Assembly (NCBI GenBank): GCA_031769625.1
Contig: JAUIMM010000126.1
Coordinates: 5,294,001-5,358,000, forward strand
From: Taudactylus pleione
Taxonomy: Eukaryota; Chordata; Amphibia; Anura; Myobatrachidae
Direction of reading: 5' to 3'
DNA: 64,000 nucleotides
The notes beneath the pieces were generated by a model. It was not told the origin of the DNA, did no database searches, and saw only the letters and a program-made list of their open reading frames with translations. Positions within the stretch are counted from its first letter, which is position 1, and each line of letters begins with the position of its first letter. The translations under genes were made by a program, and so were the position numbers. This document shows positions 44,880 through 56,419 of the stretch, in pieces.

Positions 44880-45746
44880 ATGTTTACCCACTTAGAAAGT
44901 AGAAGAATACTTGTAAAAGATGCCTTTGACGAATGTATCACAAACATGGAGCTTAGGGATGAGAATTTGGAAACAGCCATGAAGAGATTAGAAACCTGGC
45001 TTGTAAAGGAGAATAATATCTGGTGGGAAGTTGCCACACTTGAAAAGTACCAGGCGGAACAACTAATTCCTAAAGGACTTAAAATCAATAAATTACCCTC
45101 ATTTGGAGATACAAATACATGTTTCTTTGAAGAATGGAATAATATATTACGCACTTGCTCATTCTCACTTATGGAACTTATCCTCAAAGAAAGAAGAGAT
45201 AAATTGAGAAGCATAAATGAGGAAATTGAAATCCTACAAACCTTGGTAAAACCATTTCAAAATGATGAGGAATTTATAATTCTAGAAGAAAGAATAGAGA
45301 ATAATATTCAGAAAAATACGAAAAAACTCATTCAAAAGAAGCAAAAGAAACTTCTAAGGGACCAAAATTTATTAAATCCCATAAAGGAATTAAAAAGGAA
45401 AAAAAAGAAAAATAAGGATGCTATTATCCTGAAAGAGGAAACTCCAAGACTCCAAAGGAATCGAAGTTTCAGGGACATAAAAGAGGATAGGACTTATCAA
45501 TTGGAAAAGAGAAGATACAGAGATTTACAGGAACCAAATGAGAGATATAGACAAGAAAGGAGACATGTCCACATAGAAAGGGAAAATCCAGGACCCTCAG
45601 AATGGCAACGACCAAAACGGACATGGACGAATAGAAGAAAGAACAGTTATAGATGGGAGAAACCCCTTCCACTAAGAAATAGATATGACTCTTTACAGGA
45701 TGATTTCGTTCCCAGATATTTAAATCGACCATTTAGAAGATCCTGA
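44880..45746 (+). CDS. PLE1 copy C ORF1
   Basis: 288 residues starting at ATG 44880, the first after the terminal repeat. Domain layout as in copy A: conserved WW...TLEKY...LIPKGL block, a leucine/Lys/Glu-rich middle, and a basic Arg/Tyr-rich C-terminus. The stop is TGA at 45744-45746 followed by C. The next 125 codons in the same frame are open and contain the conserved RT N-terminal region, so ORF1 and RT may be joined by stop read-through or linked by re-initiation. The related domain in PLE family 2 supports real coding function; the function itself is unknown. Confidence 0.8.
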   Translation: MFTHLESRRILVKDAFDECITNMELRDENLETAMKRLETWLVKENNIWWEVATLEKYQAEQLIPKGLKINKLPSFGDTNTCFFEEWNNILRTCSFSLMELILKERRDKLRSINEEIEILQTLVKPFQNDEEFIILEERIENNIQKNTKKLIQKKQKKLLRDQNLLNPIKELKRKKKKNKDAIILKEETPRLQRNRSFRDIKEDRTYQLEKRRYRDLQEPNERYRQERRHVHIERENPGPSEWQRPKRTWTNRRKNSYRWEKPLPLRNRYDSLQDDFVPRYLNRPFRRS

Positions 45747-46560
45747 CATAATATATCGAAGAAGAAAATAAAGAAGAGGGGCAAAAGAGGGGGTAAAAAC
45801 TATAAAGTTAAAAGAAAAGAGAGACTGAAATTAAAAAAGACATCCGACTCCATTACCCCGGCATCCTCTAATATCAACCCAAATATTGAAAAAGGAACAA
45901 GGCTGTTCAATTTAAGCTCTAAAATCCTTGATGAAAGTGAAAAGGGACTTCTAAAGAAAGGTCTTAAATTTGCTCCTACACACCATATAAAACCTTTTGA
46001 TATCTTCATAGACTTACAGAAGTTTATTAGAAAGCTCACCCTGAAAAAGTTTTTTTATAAGAAGGAAAGAGATCTGGGAATAACCACTACAGAAAATGAT
46101 GATGAAACAGCAACCACATCCATGGAGGCTGATACACCAAGATTTAGAAATAAATCTCATTTTTTTCCGGCACATATGAAAGGTAATTTTATCCAAACCT
46201 TCTCACAACTGGTACAGGAAGATCTAGAGAAGAAATCAAAAAAGAGAAAGAAGAAAACTAAGAATAATCTTACTCAGGGAGAAAGAAAAGCCATTAAAAC
46301 GCTAAAGGAAGATAAAAATGTGATTCTGAAACCTGCAGATAAAGGTGGAGGCGTTGTCATTATGGATAGAAACAAATATGAAGAGGAAATCACCAGACAA
46401 CTCCAAGACAACCAGACATATCAGAAACTAAGGAGCGATCCAACTAATAAAATAAAGAAAGAGATGGAAGCAATGTTACACAAATATAAGGAAAAGGGAA
46501 CTATAAGTGAAGATATTGTTAACTATTTAAAGAAAAAAAAAACCTTCAACCCCAGTGATC
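45747..46560 (+). pseudogene. PLE1 copy C: RT N-terminal part (before frameshift)
   Basis: Open in the ORF1 frame from the codon after TGA to 46628. The first Met is at 46122, so LFNLSSKILDESEKGLLKKG (~45900-45960) would be missed by a standard start. Then come VILKPADKGGGVVIMDRNKY and the helices before the LPKVHK block. Extra A residues in the run at 46531-46540 shift the frame relative to copy A, so the last ~25 codons to 46628 are missense. The RT continues in the frame beginning 46555. Confidence 0.85.
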
Positions 46561-48189
46561 TATATCCTTCCAAAGGTGCACAAAAACCTAGAAAAACCCC
46601 CCGGAAGACCCATAATATCCGGGGTTGATGGTTTAACATCCAACCTTTCATCCTTTATAGATTACTATCTCCAACCCTTGGTCAAAAATAACGACTCATA
46701 TCTAAAAGACACTATGGATATTTTAAACAAATTGGAGGATATTAAGTGGGAAAGCAATATGACCTTAGTAACAGCAGATGTAACGTCCCTCTATACTGTT
46801 ATTAATCATGAGCAAGGCAAAGAAGCCATTTTATATTTTTTATCAAAAACAGATATGACGGATGATTTTAGGAATTTTATTATAGAAAGTATAGACTTTA
46901 TTTTAAAAAATAACTATTTCTTCTTCAAAGGCGATTTTTATTTGCAAAAACAAGGGACAGCAATGGGGACCAAGTTCGCACCTAGTTACGCCAACCTTTT
47001 TATGGCTCACTGGGAGAATAATAAAATACAAGAAGCTATGAATGGGGCGAACTTGGTCTGCTGGTTCCGTTACATTGATGACATTATTTTTATTTGGAAG
47101 GGAACTGAAGAAGACCTGAAATGTTTTATGGAGAACCTCAATGTGAATGAAAATAATATAATTTTAACTTTCACTTCTAGTAAAACCCTCTTACATTTTT
47201 TGGACTTGGAAATCTATATTAAAGAGGACAAAATTCACACTAGAGGATACAAAAAACCCACGGATTCCATTACATATATCCCAACCACTAGTGAACACCA
47301 CAAAAAATGGCTTGATGGAATCCCAAGGAGCCAATATATACGTTTTAGACGTAATTGTACGGAGGAAGAAGTCTTGAAACAACAAATTAAAACTATGGAA
47401 GACCAGTTTTTACAAAGTGGCTATGAACCCACTTTTTTAAAAAAAGCAGAGGAAATGGCCCTTCAAACTGAAAGAAAAAAGCTCCTAGTACCAAGATTAA
47501 GAAATCAAAAGAAGAACAACAAAGCAGAATGGGCATTCTTCACACAATATAACAGTGAGTACAGAGATACAGAGAGGACCATAAGGAAATATTGGAAAAT
47601 TTTGTTGAGTGATCCGATACTAAAAGAAATCATTCCACCAAACCCATCTTTTATTTACCGGAAGGCACCCAATTTAAAGAACAAGTTAGTAAAAAGCTCA
47701 TCAGATGAAATACAAAGATCCCACATAAGAACTAAAGGTTTTCATAGATGTGGACTTTGCGTCGCTTGTCGCACTATTAAGGGAAAAGGAACAAAAACTG
47801 AAGAATTTTCTGTGAATGGCAAAGTTTATAAAATCAATCAATTCATTACATATAATACTAATAACGTCATATATCTTTTGGAGTGTACATGCGGCCTTAT
47901 GTATGTGGGGAGGACCACCAGACCTCTAAAAACACGTATAGGAGAACATGTGATGAACATTAAAAAGGAAACCGTTCCACACTCAATACCGGAACATTTT
48001 AAAAGATCACACAACTGCTCTTGTGTAGGATTAAAGTACTTCATAGGGATTAAAAATTTCAGACCAAATTGGAGACAGAAAAATATTGAAGATCATTTAG
48101 CAAGGGCTGAAATGCGTTGGATTTTTAATCTGAAAACCCTTGTTCCTGGAGGTCTAAACGCAGACTTTGAACTTAAGTGGTTTTTGTAA
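46555..48189 (+). pseudogene. PLE1 copy C: reverse transcriptase fused to GIY-YIG endonuclease
   Basis: A 544-codon uninterrupted frame; the true protein would begin further upstream. Blocks: ILPKVHK (4-10), GRPIISGVDG (17-26), Asp75 in ADVTSLYT, GTAMGTKFAPSYANLF (134-149), YIDD (173-176), LHFLDLEIY (213-221), the Cys linker CGLCVAC (399-405), GIY-YIG with VIYLLECTCGLMYVGRT (438-454), Arg461 and EH (464-465). The RT copies RNA to DNA and the nuclease nicks the target. Catalytic residues look intact. A linker Cys conserved in copies A and B (ITCNTN) is Tyr433 here, possibly harming the metal site. Only one frameshift (near 46540) breaks it, making it the best-preserved PLE copy here. Confidence 0.9.
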
Positions 48190-49426
48190 ATACATTTTCA
48201 TTAAATTCCACTTTTTTCTTAATTTTCAATAATATTTATTCTATTAGCCTCATTTAAGCCCCACCATTCATTAATATTTGCTTTTGATTGTTTTTTATGA
48301 ACTGTTCATTTACCAATGAATACCTTCTAATAATACTCTTATTCATATTATTTTTTATTTTATGTGAAAATATATTCTAATGACGAGAATTAATTATGTA
48401 AAGAAAAGGACAACGCAAGTCTGGCATATAAGTAAAATAAGGAATCGTTCCCGCTGTGATGAAAATATGTGCCCTTAAACAAAATGTCTGCTACTCAACA
48501 CTAAGGACAACACGTGACTTTGCGCTACATCACTTCCGGCGAACACCGGAAGTTCAGTAAGCCGCGCAATGTGTAAGGAAGCCTCATTGATTGGCGTCCT
48601 TGTTTTTAGACGGAACCAGGAAGTCTGACCTTCACGAGGCAACTTCAAAGGGAACCATGTAGTATAACTAGTTTGTCCGCATGCATGAAGGGAACCCGGA
48701 AGTGACATCACTCCTGGAAAATTACTGTATTAGATACTCTCTTTTCTTCCCCTTTTATACTAGTTATGTTTTATAAATTATATAGCTCCGCCCTATTAGG
48801 TGAATCCACATATGAAATTGTACAAATGTTTATTTATTTCGCGATATTGATAACTTTTGAGGCTCCTACATCACTTCCTGTTTTGAGGCATTCCCAAACA
48901 GGAAGTAAGTTATTCCAACAGTATATAAACCCTGATCAGTCACTTTATGTCCAGCCTTGACAAAGACCCAGGAGACGGTCGAAACGCATTGGCTGAGTGA
49001 CTGCTGGTTGGAGACCATTTGATACAAGCTTTGGGGCCCATTACATCCTTCCCCTTGTTTTAGCCCTCCGGAGTTCCTAGGTCCGGAAGGCCAAGGGGCC
49101 CCATACTTTACCTTATGGTAGGAATCCAACCTTTTGTTTGTTCTTTTGTATGCATAGACACTTTATGTTTTAAGTGATCTTATACTATATTCTTATGCAT
49201 GGACACTTTATCAAGCAGCTATTGTATCACTAATTACATCATATATTTATTGAAGTTGTTTTTAGTGAAGTTTTACCACATCATTGCCTGCTACTGATGT
49301 ATTTATTTTTTACCCTATTGGGATAATTTATGTTGTTGATTAAAGCCATTTTTATTTCATTCCTTTGGCCACTGTTGAATTTTAATTAGAGGGAAAGCGC
49401 CAGTGAACTAAATACCTCTTTTATAT
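48190..49426 (+). repeat. PLE1 terminal repeat, right end
   Basis: Direct repeat of 43560-44718 from about 48264 onward. It ends at CTCTTTTATAT (49416-49426), followed by the target duplication. Confidence 0.85.
48952..48995 (+). ncRNA. Hammerhead-like motif of PLE family 1
   Basis: Stem I CAGCC/GGCTG (48952-48956 and 48991-48995), core TTGACAA (48957-48963), stem II GACC/GGTC (48965-48968 and 48977-48980), GAAAC (48981-48985), short GCATT before stem I closes. Type I hammerhead geometry as known for Penelope elements. Positions 3 and 8 are U and A instead of C and G. Other copies: 44250-44293 (A6 to G), and minus strand 37221-37264 and 41924-41967, where the last part is the palindrome ACGCGT. 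Confidence 0.55.
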
Positions 49427-50047
49427 GATTATGTAAAATAACTTGAGACATTTTAAAGCAAACAAATATATTTAAGTTATAAAACATGCACCACACCTGC
49501 ACATAAGTGGTGTATGCAAGGGATTTCCTAGTAAATGCTGCCCTTTTTTTCTACAGAAAGGGTTTCCCTCCCCTACATAAAAATAACAATATACTGTACA
49601 TGTGTAAAGAACTGGCACAATTGCTTTCCCTTGTTCGAATATAGGACCTGATTCAGCATGTGTCGCAATTGCGATCGCAGCTGCGTAATTGCACAAAATG
49701 CAGCTGTGGAAATATGCTAATGTCTGCCACCACTCAGCCAGCATAGAGATGCCCACTACTGCTTTCTCACATCCATAATACCTCGCTGTCCTGCGTATAC
49801 ATCGGCAGTGACCTGCGGTGAGGTAAATGGCTGGGGAGGCACTGGCTAGTATCAGAGCCAGATTTACAGACACATATATGAACCCGAGGGTACATGTGGG
49901 CATTATACAAAGGTGCAGCAGTATATAGTGCTGGAAATTTGGTGTGTTTTGATCAGAGTTGTGCGGAAAAGGTAGACAGGGGAGGCAGTGCCTCAGTCAT
50001 ACACTTTTTACTCCAGAGTTTTGACTATACAAATGATTAGAATAATA

Positions 50048-51332
50048 CGAGGGTTGTTCAGAAAGTAATGCCTAACAACTCAAATTTTATTATAGATACA
50101 GATTTGAAAATTTGCAGTAAAATACTTTGAAGTCTTAGTAACAGAATGACTCTACTCAAAAAATTCACCATCTGCCCTCAAACATTTTCTTCACCTCTCA
50201 ACCCAAGCTGTGAATCCACTTTGGAAAAATTTCAATGGTGATTGACCCAGGAACGTATGGTGTTTTTAACAACCTCTATGTGTTCAAAATGTTTACCCCG
50301 GAGACAGTATTTGAGAGAGCCAAACAGATGAAAGTCAGAAGGGGCCAAATCAGGACTGTGTGGTGTTGTGGCATTATTGGCCACCCCATTTTGGCAATGG
50401 CTCCATATGTTGCCATCGAAGTGTGAGGTCTAGCATTGTTGTGGTGTAAGATGACATTTGACAGTGGAATTGTTGACCTTTTTTGCGGATGACTTCTTTC
50501 AGCTTCTTAAGTGTAATAATGTATTGATCACTGTTGATTGATTGGTTTGGTTCCAAGTAATCGATGAGAATAACACCTCAGCAATCCCAGAAGAATGTGG
50601 CCATGATTTTGTTTATGGATTGCTGTGATTTCAACTTTTTTGGCTTAGGTAAACCTGGGTGTTTCCATTGCTTTGATTGGGCCTTTGTTTCTGGGTCATA
50701 AAGGAATACCCAGGTCTCATCTCCTACAATGACATTTTCCAAAAACGTCTCAGGGTTGGCTTCAAAGTTGGTCAAAAGGTCATTGCACACTTCCACCCTC
50801 TAGGCCTTATGATCCCTAGTTAATTACTTTGGAACCCATTTAGCACACACTTTACGATATCCCAAATCATTGATTAGTGTTTTATAGTGCCATGGCTACA
50901 TTCAAGTTCATCTATGATATCTCTGATGGTCACACAATGGTCTTTCTGAATCATGGCATCGACTTTGTGTCGGTTCTCTGCTGTCACTGCAGTTGATGGT
51001 CTGCCACCACGAGGTTTGTCACACACGGACGATTCTCCTGATTGAAAATGCTTCATCCACCTTCTGACATTGCTATAGTCAATTGTACACTCACCATACA
51101 CTTTTCTCAGTCTTCTGTGGATTTCTGTAGCACTGCAGCCTTCTTTTTCCCGAAATTCAATGATGGCTCTTTGTTTCATCTTGGATTCCATGGTATTTCT
51201 TGGACTACCTAAACAAAAATACATATATAGCTAGCACACATATTAAACTACAAACTGACAAAGTTTCAAATAAAAATTGCATATTATTTCATAGTTATGA
51301 GCATTTAGGCATTACTTTTTGGACAACCCTCG
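50048..51332 (-). mobile_element. Mariner transposon, 1.28 kb, inactive
   Basis: The terminal repeats are CGAGGGTTGTTCAGAAAGTA (left) and CGAGGGTTGTCCAAAAAGTA (right, read on the other strand), and both continue ATGCCTAA. TA flanks the left end; TC flanks the right, where TA is expected. Length and ends fit mariner/Tc1 elements. The transposase lies on the minus strand. Confidence 0.9.
50374..51224 (-). pseudogene. Mariner transposase, broken in three pieces
   Basis: Piece 1 (51224-50874): KQRAIIEFREKEGCSATEIH and RRWMKHFQSGESS, the helix-turn-helix DNA-binding half, then GRPSTAVTAENRHKVDAMI. Piece 2 (50796-50578): IVGDETWVFLYDPETKAQSK, containing the first catalytic Asp, and KIMATFFWDC. Piece 3 (50556-50374): the region with the second Asp and C-terminal parts. 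Stops and frameshifts near 50870-50800 and 50577 separate them, so no functional enzyme. Confidence 0.9.
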
Positions 51333-52033
51333 TCCAAAGCAGATATTTCTAATATTTTGTTTGATTTTTTCTTATCATTTTTGTAGTCAAAACTTTGGAG
51401 TAGGGGTGTGCACCGGCCACGTTTCGTGTTTTGTGTTTTGGTTTTGGATCTGGATCTTTCTTCGTGTTTTGGATCTGGATTGGTTTTGCCAAAACCACCC
51501 TTCCGTGTTTTGGGTTCTGGGTTTTGTGTTTTGGATCTGTATTTTTTTTAAAAAGCATAAAAACAGCTAAAATCACAGAATGTGTTGGTTTTTCTGCTCC
51601 TATGCTATTATTAACCTCAATAACCTTAATTTCCACTAATTTCCAGTCTATTCTGAAAACCTCACACCTCACAATAGTGTTTTTATGTCCAAAAGGTTGC
51701 ACCGAGGTAGCTGGATGACTATGGTAAGCGACACGAGTGGGTGGCACAAACACGTGACCCATCTAGGAGTGATACTGCAGTGGCAGACAGGATGGCAGTT
51801 TGAAAAACTAGGCCCCAAAGTGTACATAATGCAAAGAAAAAAAAGAGGTGCAAGATGGAATTGTCCTTGGGCCCTCCCACCCACCCTTATGGTGTATAAA
51901 CAGGACATGCACACTTTAACAAAGCAATCATTTCAGCGCCAGGGTCTGCCACATGACTGTGGCTGAAATGATTGGTTCATTTGGGCCCCCACAAAACAAG
52001 CTGGCAATTAGTCAGTCCCTGCACAAACTGGCT

Positions 52034-52306
52034 CTACGGAGGCAAGATGTCGTCCTCATCCTCCTCATCCACCGATTCCTCACCCTCTTCAGTGTTGTGT
52101 ACATCCTCATCCTCACAGAGTATTAACTCGTCCCCACTGGAATCCACCACCACAGGTCCCTCTGTACGTTCTGGAGGCTGGTCTCCCTGGAAGCGTTGAT
52201 AGTTCATTTTTATGAACATCATCTTCTCCACATTTTGTGGAAGCAACCTCCCACGCCTTTCGCTGACAAGGTTCCCAGCTGCACTAAACACTTTCAGAGT
52301 ACACAC
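52034..52306 (-). pseudogene. hAT transposase C-terminal tail (copy 2)
   Basis: Carries VFSAAGNLVSERRGRLLPQN and a continuing acidic tail (EDEDVHNTEEGEESVDEEDE, then DDILPP) which copy 1 lacks because of its earlier stop. A 2-bp deletion relative to copy 1 near 52292 puts it out of frame with the rest. The Arg in SAARN is Gly here. Confidence 0.8.
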
Positions 52307-52343
52307 TTGAGGGGGGGCAACTCAGGTAAAATAGAGCCAGTTT

Positions 52344-54077
52344 CTACAGGGGCCTCCAAATTGCCTCTTTTTCCTGCCAGTACAGGTATGGACTGTCTGA
52401 CATGCCTACTTGGATGCTGTCACCGATGTAATCCTCCACCATTTTGTCAATGGTGACAGTATCATATGTAGTGACAGTAGACATGTCAGAAATTGTTGCC
52501 AGGTCCTTCAGTCCGGACCATATGTCCAAACTTGGTCCTGCCTGCCCTGCATCACCGCCAGCGGGTTGCTTAGGATAGCTACGTTTTTTCCTGGCAGCCC
52601 CAGTTGCGGGAGAAAATGAAGAAGGAGCTGTTGACGTGTCACGTTCCGCTTCAGCTGACAGTGTGTTCACCAGCAGGTCTTTGCACCTCTGCAGGCTTGT
52701 GTCGGCCGGAAAGAGAGACACCACATAGGCTTTAAACCTAGGATCGAGCATGGTGGCCAAAATTTAGTGGTCTGATTTCAACAGATTGACCACCCTGGAA
52801 TCCTGGCAAAGCGAATGAAGGGCTTCATCCACAAGTCCCACATGCTGAGCGGAATCGCTCTGTCTTAGCTCCTCCTTCACTTTCTCCAGCTGCTTCTGCA
52901 AAAGCCTTATGAGGGGAATGACCTGACTCAAGCTGGCAGTGTCTGAACTGACTTCACGTGTGGCAAGTTCGAAGGGCTGGAGAACCTTGCACAACACAGA
53001 AATCATTCTCCACTGCACTTGAGTCAGGTGCATACCCCCTCCTTTGCCTATGTCATACGTGGATGTATAGGCTTGAATGGCCTTTTGCTGCTCCTCCATC
53101 CTCTGAAGCATATAGAGGGTTGAGTTCCACCACGTCACAACCTCTTGCTTCAGGTGAAGGCGGGGCAGGTTCAAGAGTGTTTGCTGGCGCTCCAGTCTTC
53201 GGCACGCAGTCGCTGAATGGCGAAAGTGGCCAGAAATTTTTCGGGCCACCCAAAGCGTCTCCTCCCCGCCCCTGTCGCTTTTCAGAAAATTCTGCACCAC
53301 CAAGTTTATTGTGTGAGCAAAACATGGGACATGCTGGAATTTGCCCAGATGTAATGTCCGCACAATATTGGTGGCGTTGTCAGATATCACAAATCCCCAG
53401 GAGAGTCTAAGTGGGGTAAGCCACTGGGCGATGATTTCCCTCAGTTTCTCTAAGAGGTTGTCGGCGGTGTGCCTCTTACTGAAACCGGTGATACACAGCG
53501 TAGCCTGCCTTGTAACGAGCTGGCATTTCTGAGATGCTGCTACTGGTGACGCTGCTGCTGTTGCTGCGTAAGGTGATACATCTACCCAGTGGGCTGTCAC
53601 AGTCATATAGTCCTTAGTCTGCCCTGTTCCACTTGTCCACATGTCCGTGGTTAAGTGGACATTGGGTACAACAGCATTTTTCAGGACACTGAGGACACTT
53701 TTTCTGACGTTTCTGTACAGTCTCGGTATCGCCTGCCTAGTGAAGTGGAATCTAGACGCGATTTGGAACCGGGGACACACTACCTCCATCAATTGTCTAA
53801 ATCCCACTGCACTAATGGCAGTTACCGGACGCACGTCTAACACCAACATAGCAGTCAAGGCCTCAGTTATACGTTTTGCTTCAGGATGACTGCTGTCGTA
53901 CTTCATCCTCATCGCTAAGGACTGTTGGAGGGTCAATTGTTTAGTAAAAGTAGTGGTGTTCCTACTTCCTCTCTGGGATGATGAATGACTCCCAGCAGCA
54001 GCAACAGCAGCAGCGGCAGCAGTAGGCATAGCAATGCAGGATCCTCCGGAGGAATCCCGGATAGGAGAGTCAGTCAT
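52344..54077 (-). pseudogene. hAT transposase catalytic region (copy 2)
   Basis: Open 52764-54077 (437 codons) and 52344-52760 in the same frame, separated by a TAA at 52764-52766 (Tyr codon in copy 1) and closed by a TAG at 52344 (also Tyr in copy 1). It contains LTTDMWTSG and SDNATNIV catalytic Asp motifs and MLDPRFKAYVVSLFPADTSL. Copy 2 has no frameshift near 53670, where copy 1 lost about 8 bases. Confidence 0.9.
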
Positions 54078-54155
54078 GCCAGTGACATGGCCTGCAGGAC
54101 TACTTCCGATCCAGAATAAGGAGGAAATTGACGAGGAGGGAGTTGACGGTGTGGT

Positions 54156-55178
54156 TTACAGGCGCTTAGATACAACAGGACAACGGGATTTAGGTGTCCC
54201 TGGACTGCTTACGGTCTTAGCCAAAGTTTCTGAACTTGACAGTAACTTATTATGAATGCGCTGCAGGTGCCGTATAAGGGAGGATGTTCCTAGGTGGTTA
54301 ACGTCCCTACCCCTACTTATTCCACCTTTACATATGGTACATATGGCAAGACAGTTGTTGTCCGGATTTGGATAGAAATATTGCCAGACCAAAGAGGTGG
54401 AATGTTTGGGCTTCTGCCCTGGCATGACCGTGATGGGCTTTTTCATCCCACGGAAAACAACTGTCTCCCCCGGAGCCTGATTTAAACAAACCACATCACC
54501 ATCAGAATCCTCAGAGCCAACTTCCTCTTCAGCCCCAGCTACACCAGTATCCTCATCCTGTTGTACTTCAACAGTGACATCTTCAATTTGCATATCAGCA
54601 AGTGGACTGTGGGTGCTCCTTTCAGCACTTGCAGGGGGCGTGCAAATGGTGGAAAGAGCCACCTCTTCCCGTCCAGTGCTGGGAAGGTCAGGCATCGCAA
54701 CCGTCACCACACTTGGACTCTCCTTGGGGATTTGTGATATCTTCTTAGAACGCACAGTTCTTTGCTGTGCTTTTGCCAACTTAACTCGTTTGATTTTTTT
54801 AGCGGGAGGAGGGCTTCCATCATCACATGAAGCTGAACCACTGGTCATGAACATACTAGTCATACTAGTATGACACACACTAGTCATAGGGAAAGACCTT
54901 AGCCGTTCCTTGCCACCCCGTGTCATAAATGGCATATTGGCAAGTTTACGTTTCTCTTCAGATGATTTAAATGTTTTTTTTAAGGTCATTTTCCTGAACT
55001 TTGTCATTTGGGATTGTATGTGGCTTCTACTATGACATTGGGCACCGGCCTTGGCAGACGACGTTGATGGCATGTTATTGTCTATGTCATGACTAGTGGC
55101 AGCAGCTTCAGCACTAGGAGGAAGTGGTTCTTGAACTTTCTCTATTTTATTTTTATCGGAGAAAGTTTGGTCCTCCAT
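54156..55178 (-). pseudogene. hAT transposase N-terminal part with BED finger (copy 2)
   Basis: 340 codons from the ATG at 55178, ending in a TAA (54156-54158) that replaces a Gln codon of copy 1; the frame resumes immediately and joins the catalytic part. The BED finger has CTIC and HLQRIH (~265-312), so all four zinc ligands are present. There is a 9-residue-scale insertion/duplication around SMTSMFMTSGS relative to copy 1 (CATACTAGT repeats near 54850-54890). Confidence 0.9.
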
Positions 55179-55209
55179 TTGTTATATCGATTTGATATAT
55201 ACGTGCGGC

Positions 55210-56335
55210 TAAGGCGCACACAAACACAGAAAATATTTTTTTATTTTTGCTGGAGAGTAGTGCACTTTGTGGGTTACACCACCCTTTAAGAAATGAGCCA
55301 GCCGGCTCTTTACTTATGGGACACAGGCGCACGCTTGGCGCTGCTCCTCTGTTGATGCACGTGCGGCTACTGCGCACACAATTCACAAACACAGAAAATA
55401 TTTTTTTATTTGGTTTGGAGTGTACTTTGGGGGTTACAGCACCCTTTAATGGTCAAGCCAGCCGGCCCTTTACTTATGACACAGGCGCACGCTTGGCACT
55501 ACTTTGTTGATGCACGTGCGGCTACTGCGCACACAATTCACAAACACAGAAAATATTTTTTTATTTGGTTTGGAGTGTACTTTGGGGGTTACAGCACCCT
55601 TTAACGGTCAAGCCAGCCGGCCCTTTACTTATGACACAGGTGCACGCTAGGCACTACTTTGTTGATGCACGTGCGGCTACTGCACACACAATTCACAAAC
55701 ACAGAAAATATTTTTTTATTTGGTTTGGAGTGTACTTTGGGGGTTACAGCACCCTTTAACGGTCAAGCCAGCCGGCCCTTTACTTATGACACAGGCGCAC
55801 GTTTGGCACTACTTTGTTGATGCACGTACGGTTACTGCGCACACAATTCACAAACACAAAAAATATTTTTTTATTTGGTTTGGAGTGTACTTTGGGGGTT
55901 ACAGCACCCTTTAGCGGTCAAGCCAGCCGGCCCTTTACTTATGACACAGGCGCACGCTTGGCACTACTTTGTTGATGCACGTGCGGCTACTGCGCACACA
56001 ATTCACAAACACAGAAAATATTTTTTTATTTGGTTTGGAGTGTACTTTGGGGGTTACATCACCCTTTAATTGTCAAGCCAGCCGACCCTTTACTTATGAC
56101 ACAGTCGCACGCTTGACACTACTTTGTTGATGCACGTGCGGCTACTGCGCACACAATTCACAAACACAGAAAATATTTTTTTATTTGGTTTGGAGTGTAC
56201 TTTGGGGGTTACAGAACCCCTTAACGGTTAAGCCAGCCGCCCCTTTACTTATGACACAGGCGCATGCTTGCACTACTTTGTTGATGCACGTGCGGCTACT
56301 GCGCACACAATTCACAAACACAGAAAAAATATTAT
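55210..56335. repeat. 155-bp tandem array, seven units (hAT copy 2)
   Basis: GATGCACGTGCGGCTAC recurs at 55354, 55509, 55664, 55819 (one variant), 55974, 56129 and 56282. Units carry TTTTTTTATTTGGTTTGGAG where copy 1 units have TTTTTTTTTGGTTTGGACTG, so each array was homogenised separately. The first unit differs most and resembles the outermost copy 3 unit. Confidence 0.95.
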
Positions 56336-56419
56336 TTTTTTTAGCACTTGGGGGGAGCACCCCTGACGGACAGAGCACCCCCTGGACAACACTACAGCAC
56401 CCCTTTAGGACTGGGACAC

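Larger units (their letters stand above)
36670..49426. mobile_element. PLE family 1 complex insertion, 12.76 kb, 14-bp TSD
   Basis: From right to left on the minus strand: truncated copy B (43559-42730), terminal repeat (42729-41340), full copy A (41337-38027), terminal repeat (38026-36670). From 43560 on the plus strand: terminal repeat (43560-44879), full copy C (44880-48189), terminal repeat (48190-49426). GATTATGTAAAATA occurs at 36656-36669 and 49427-49440, directly flanking both ends. Its last six bases also match element sequence, so at least 8 bp are certain duplication. Copies are ~97-98% identical by eye. Confidence 0.85.
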
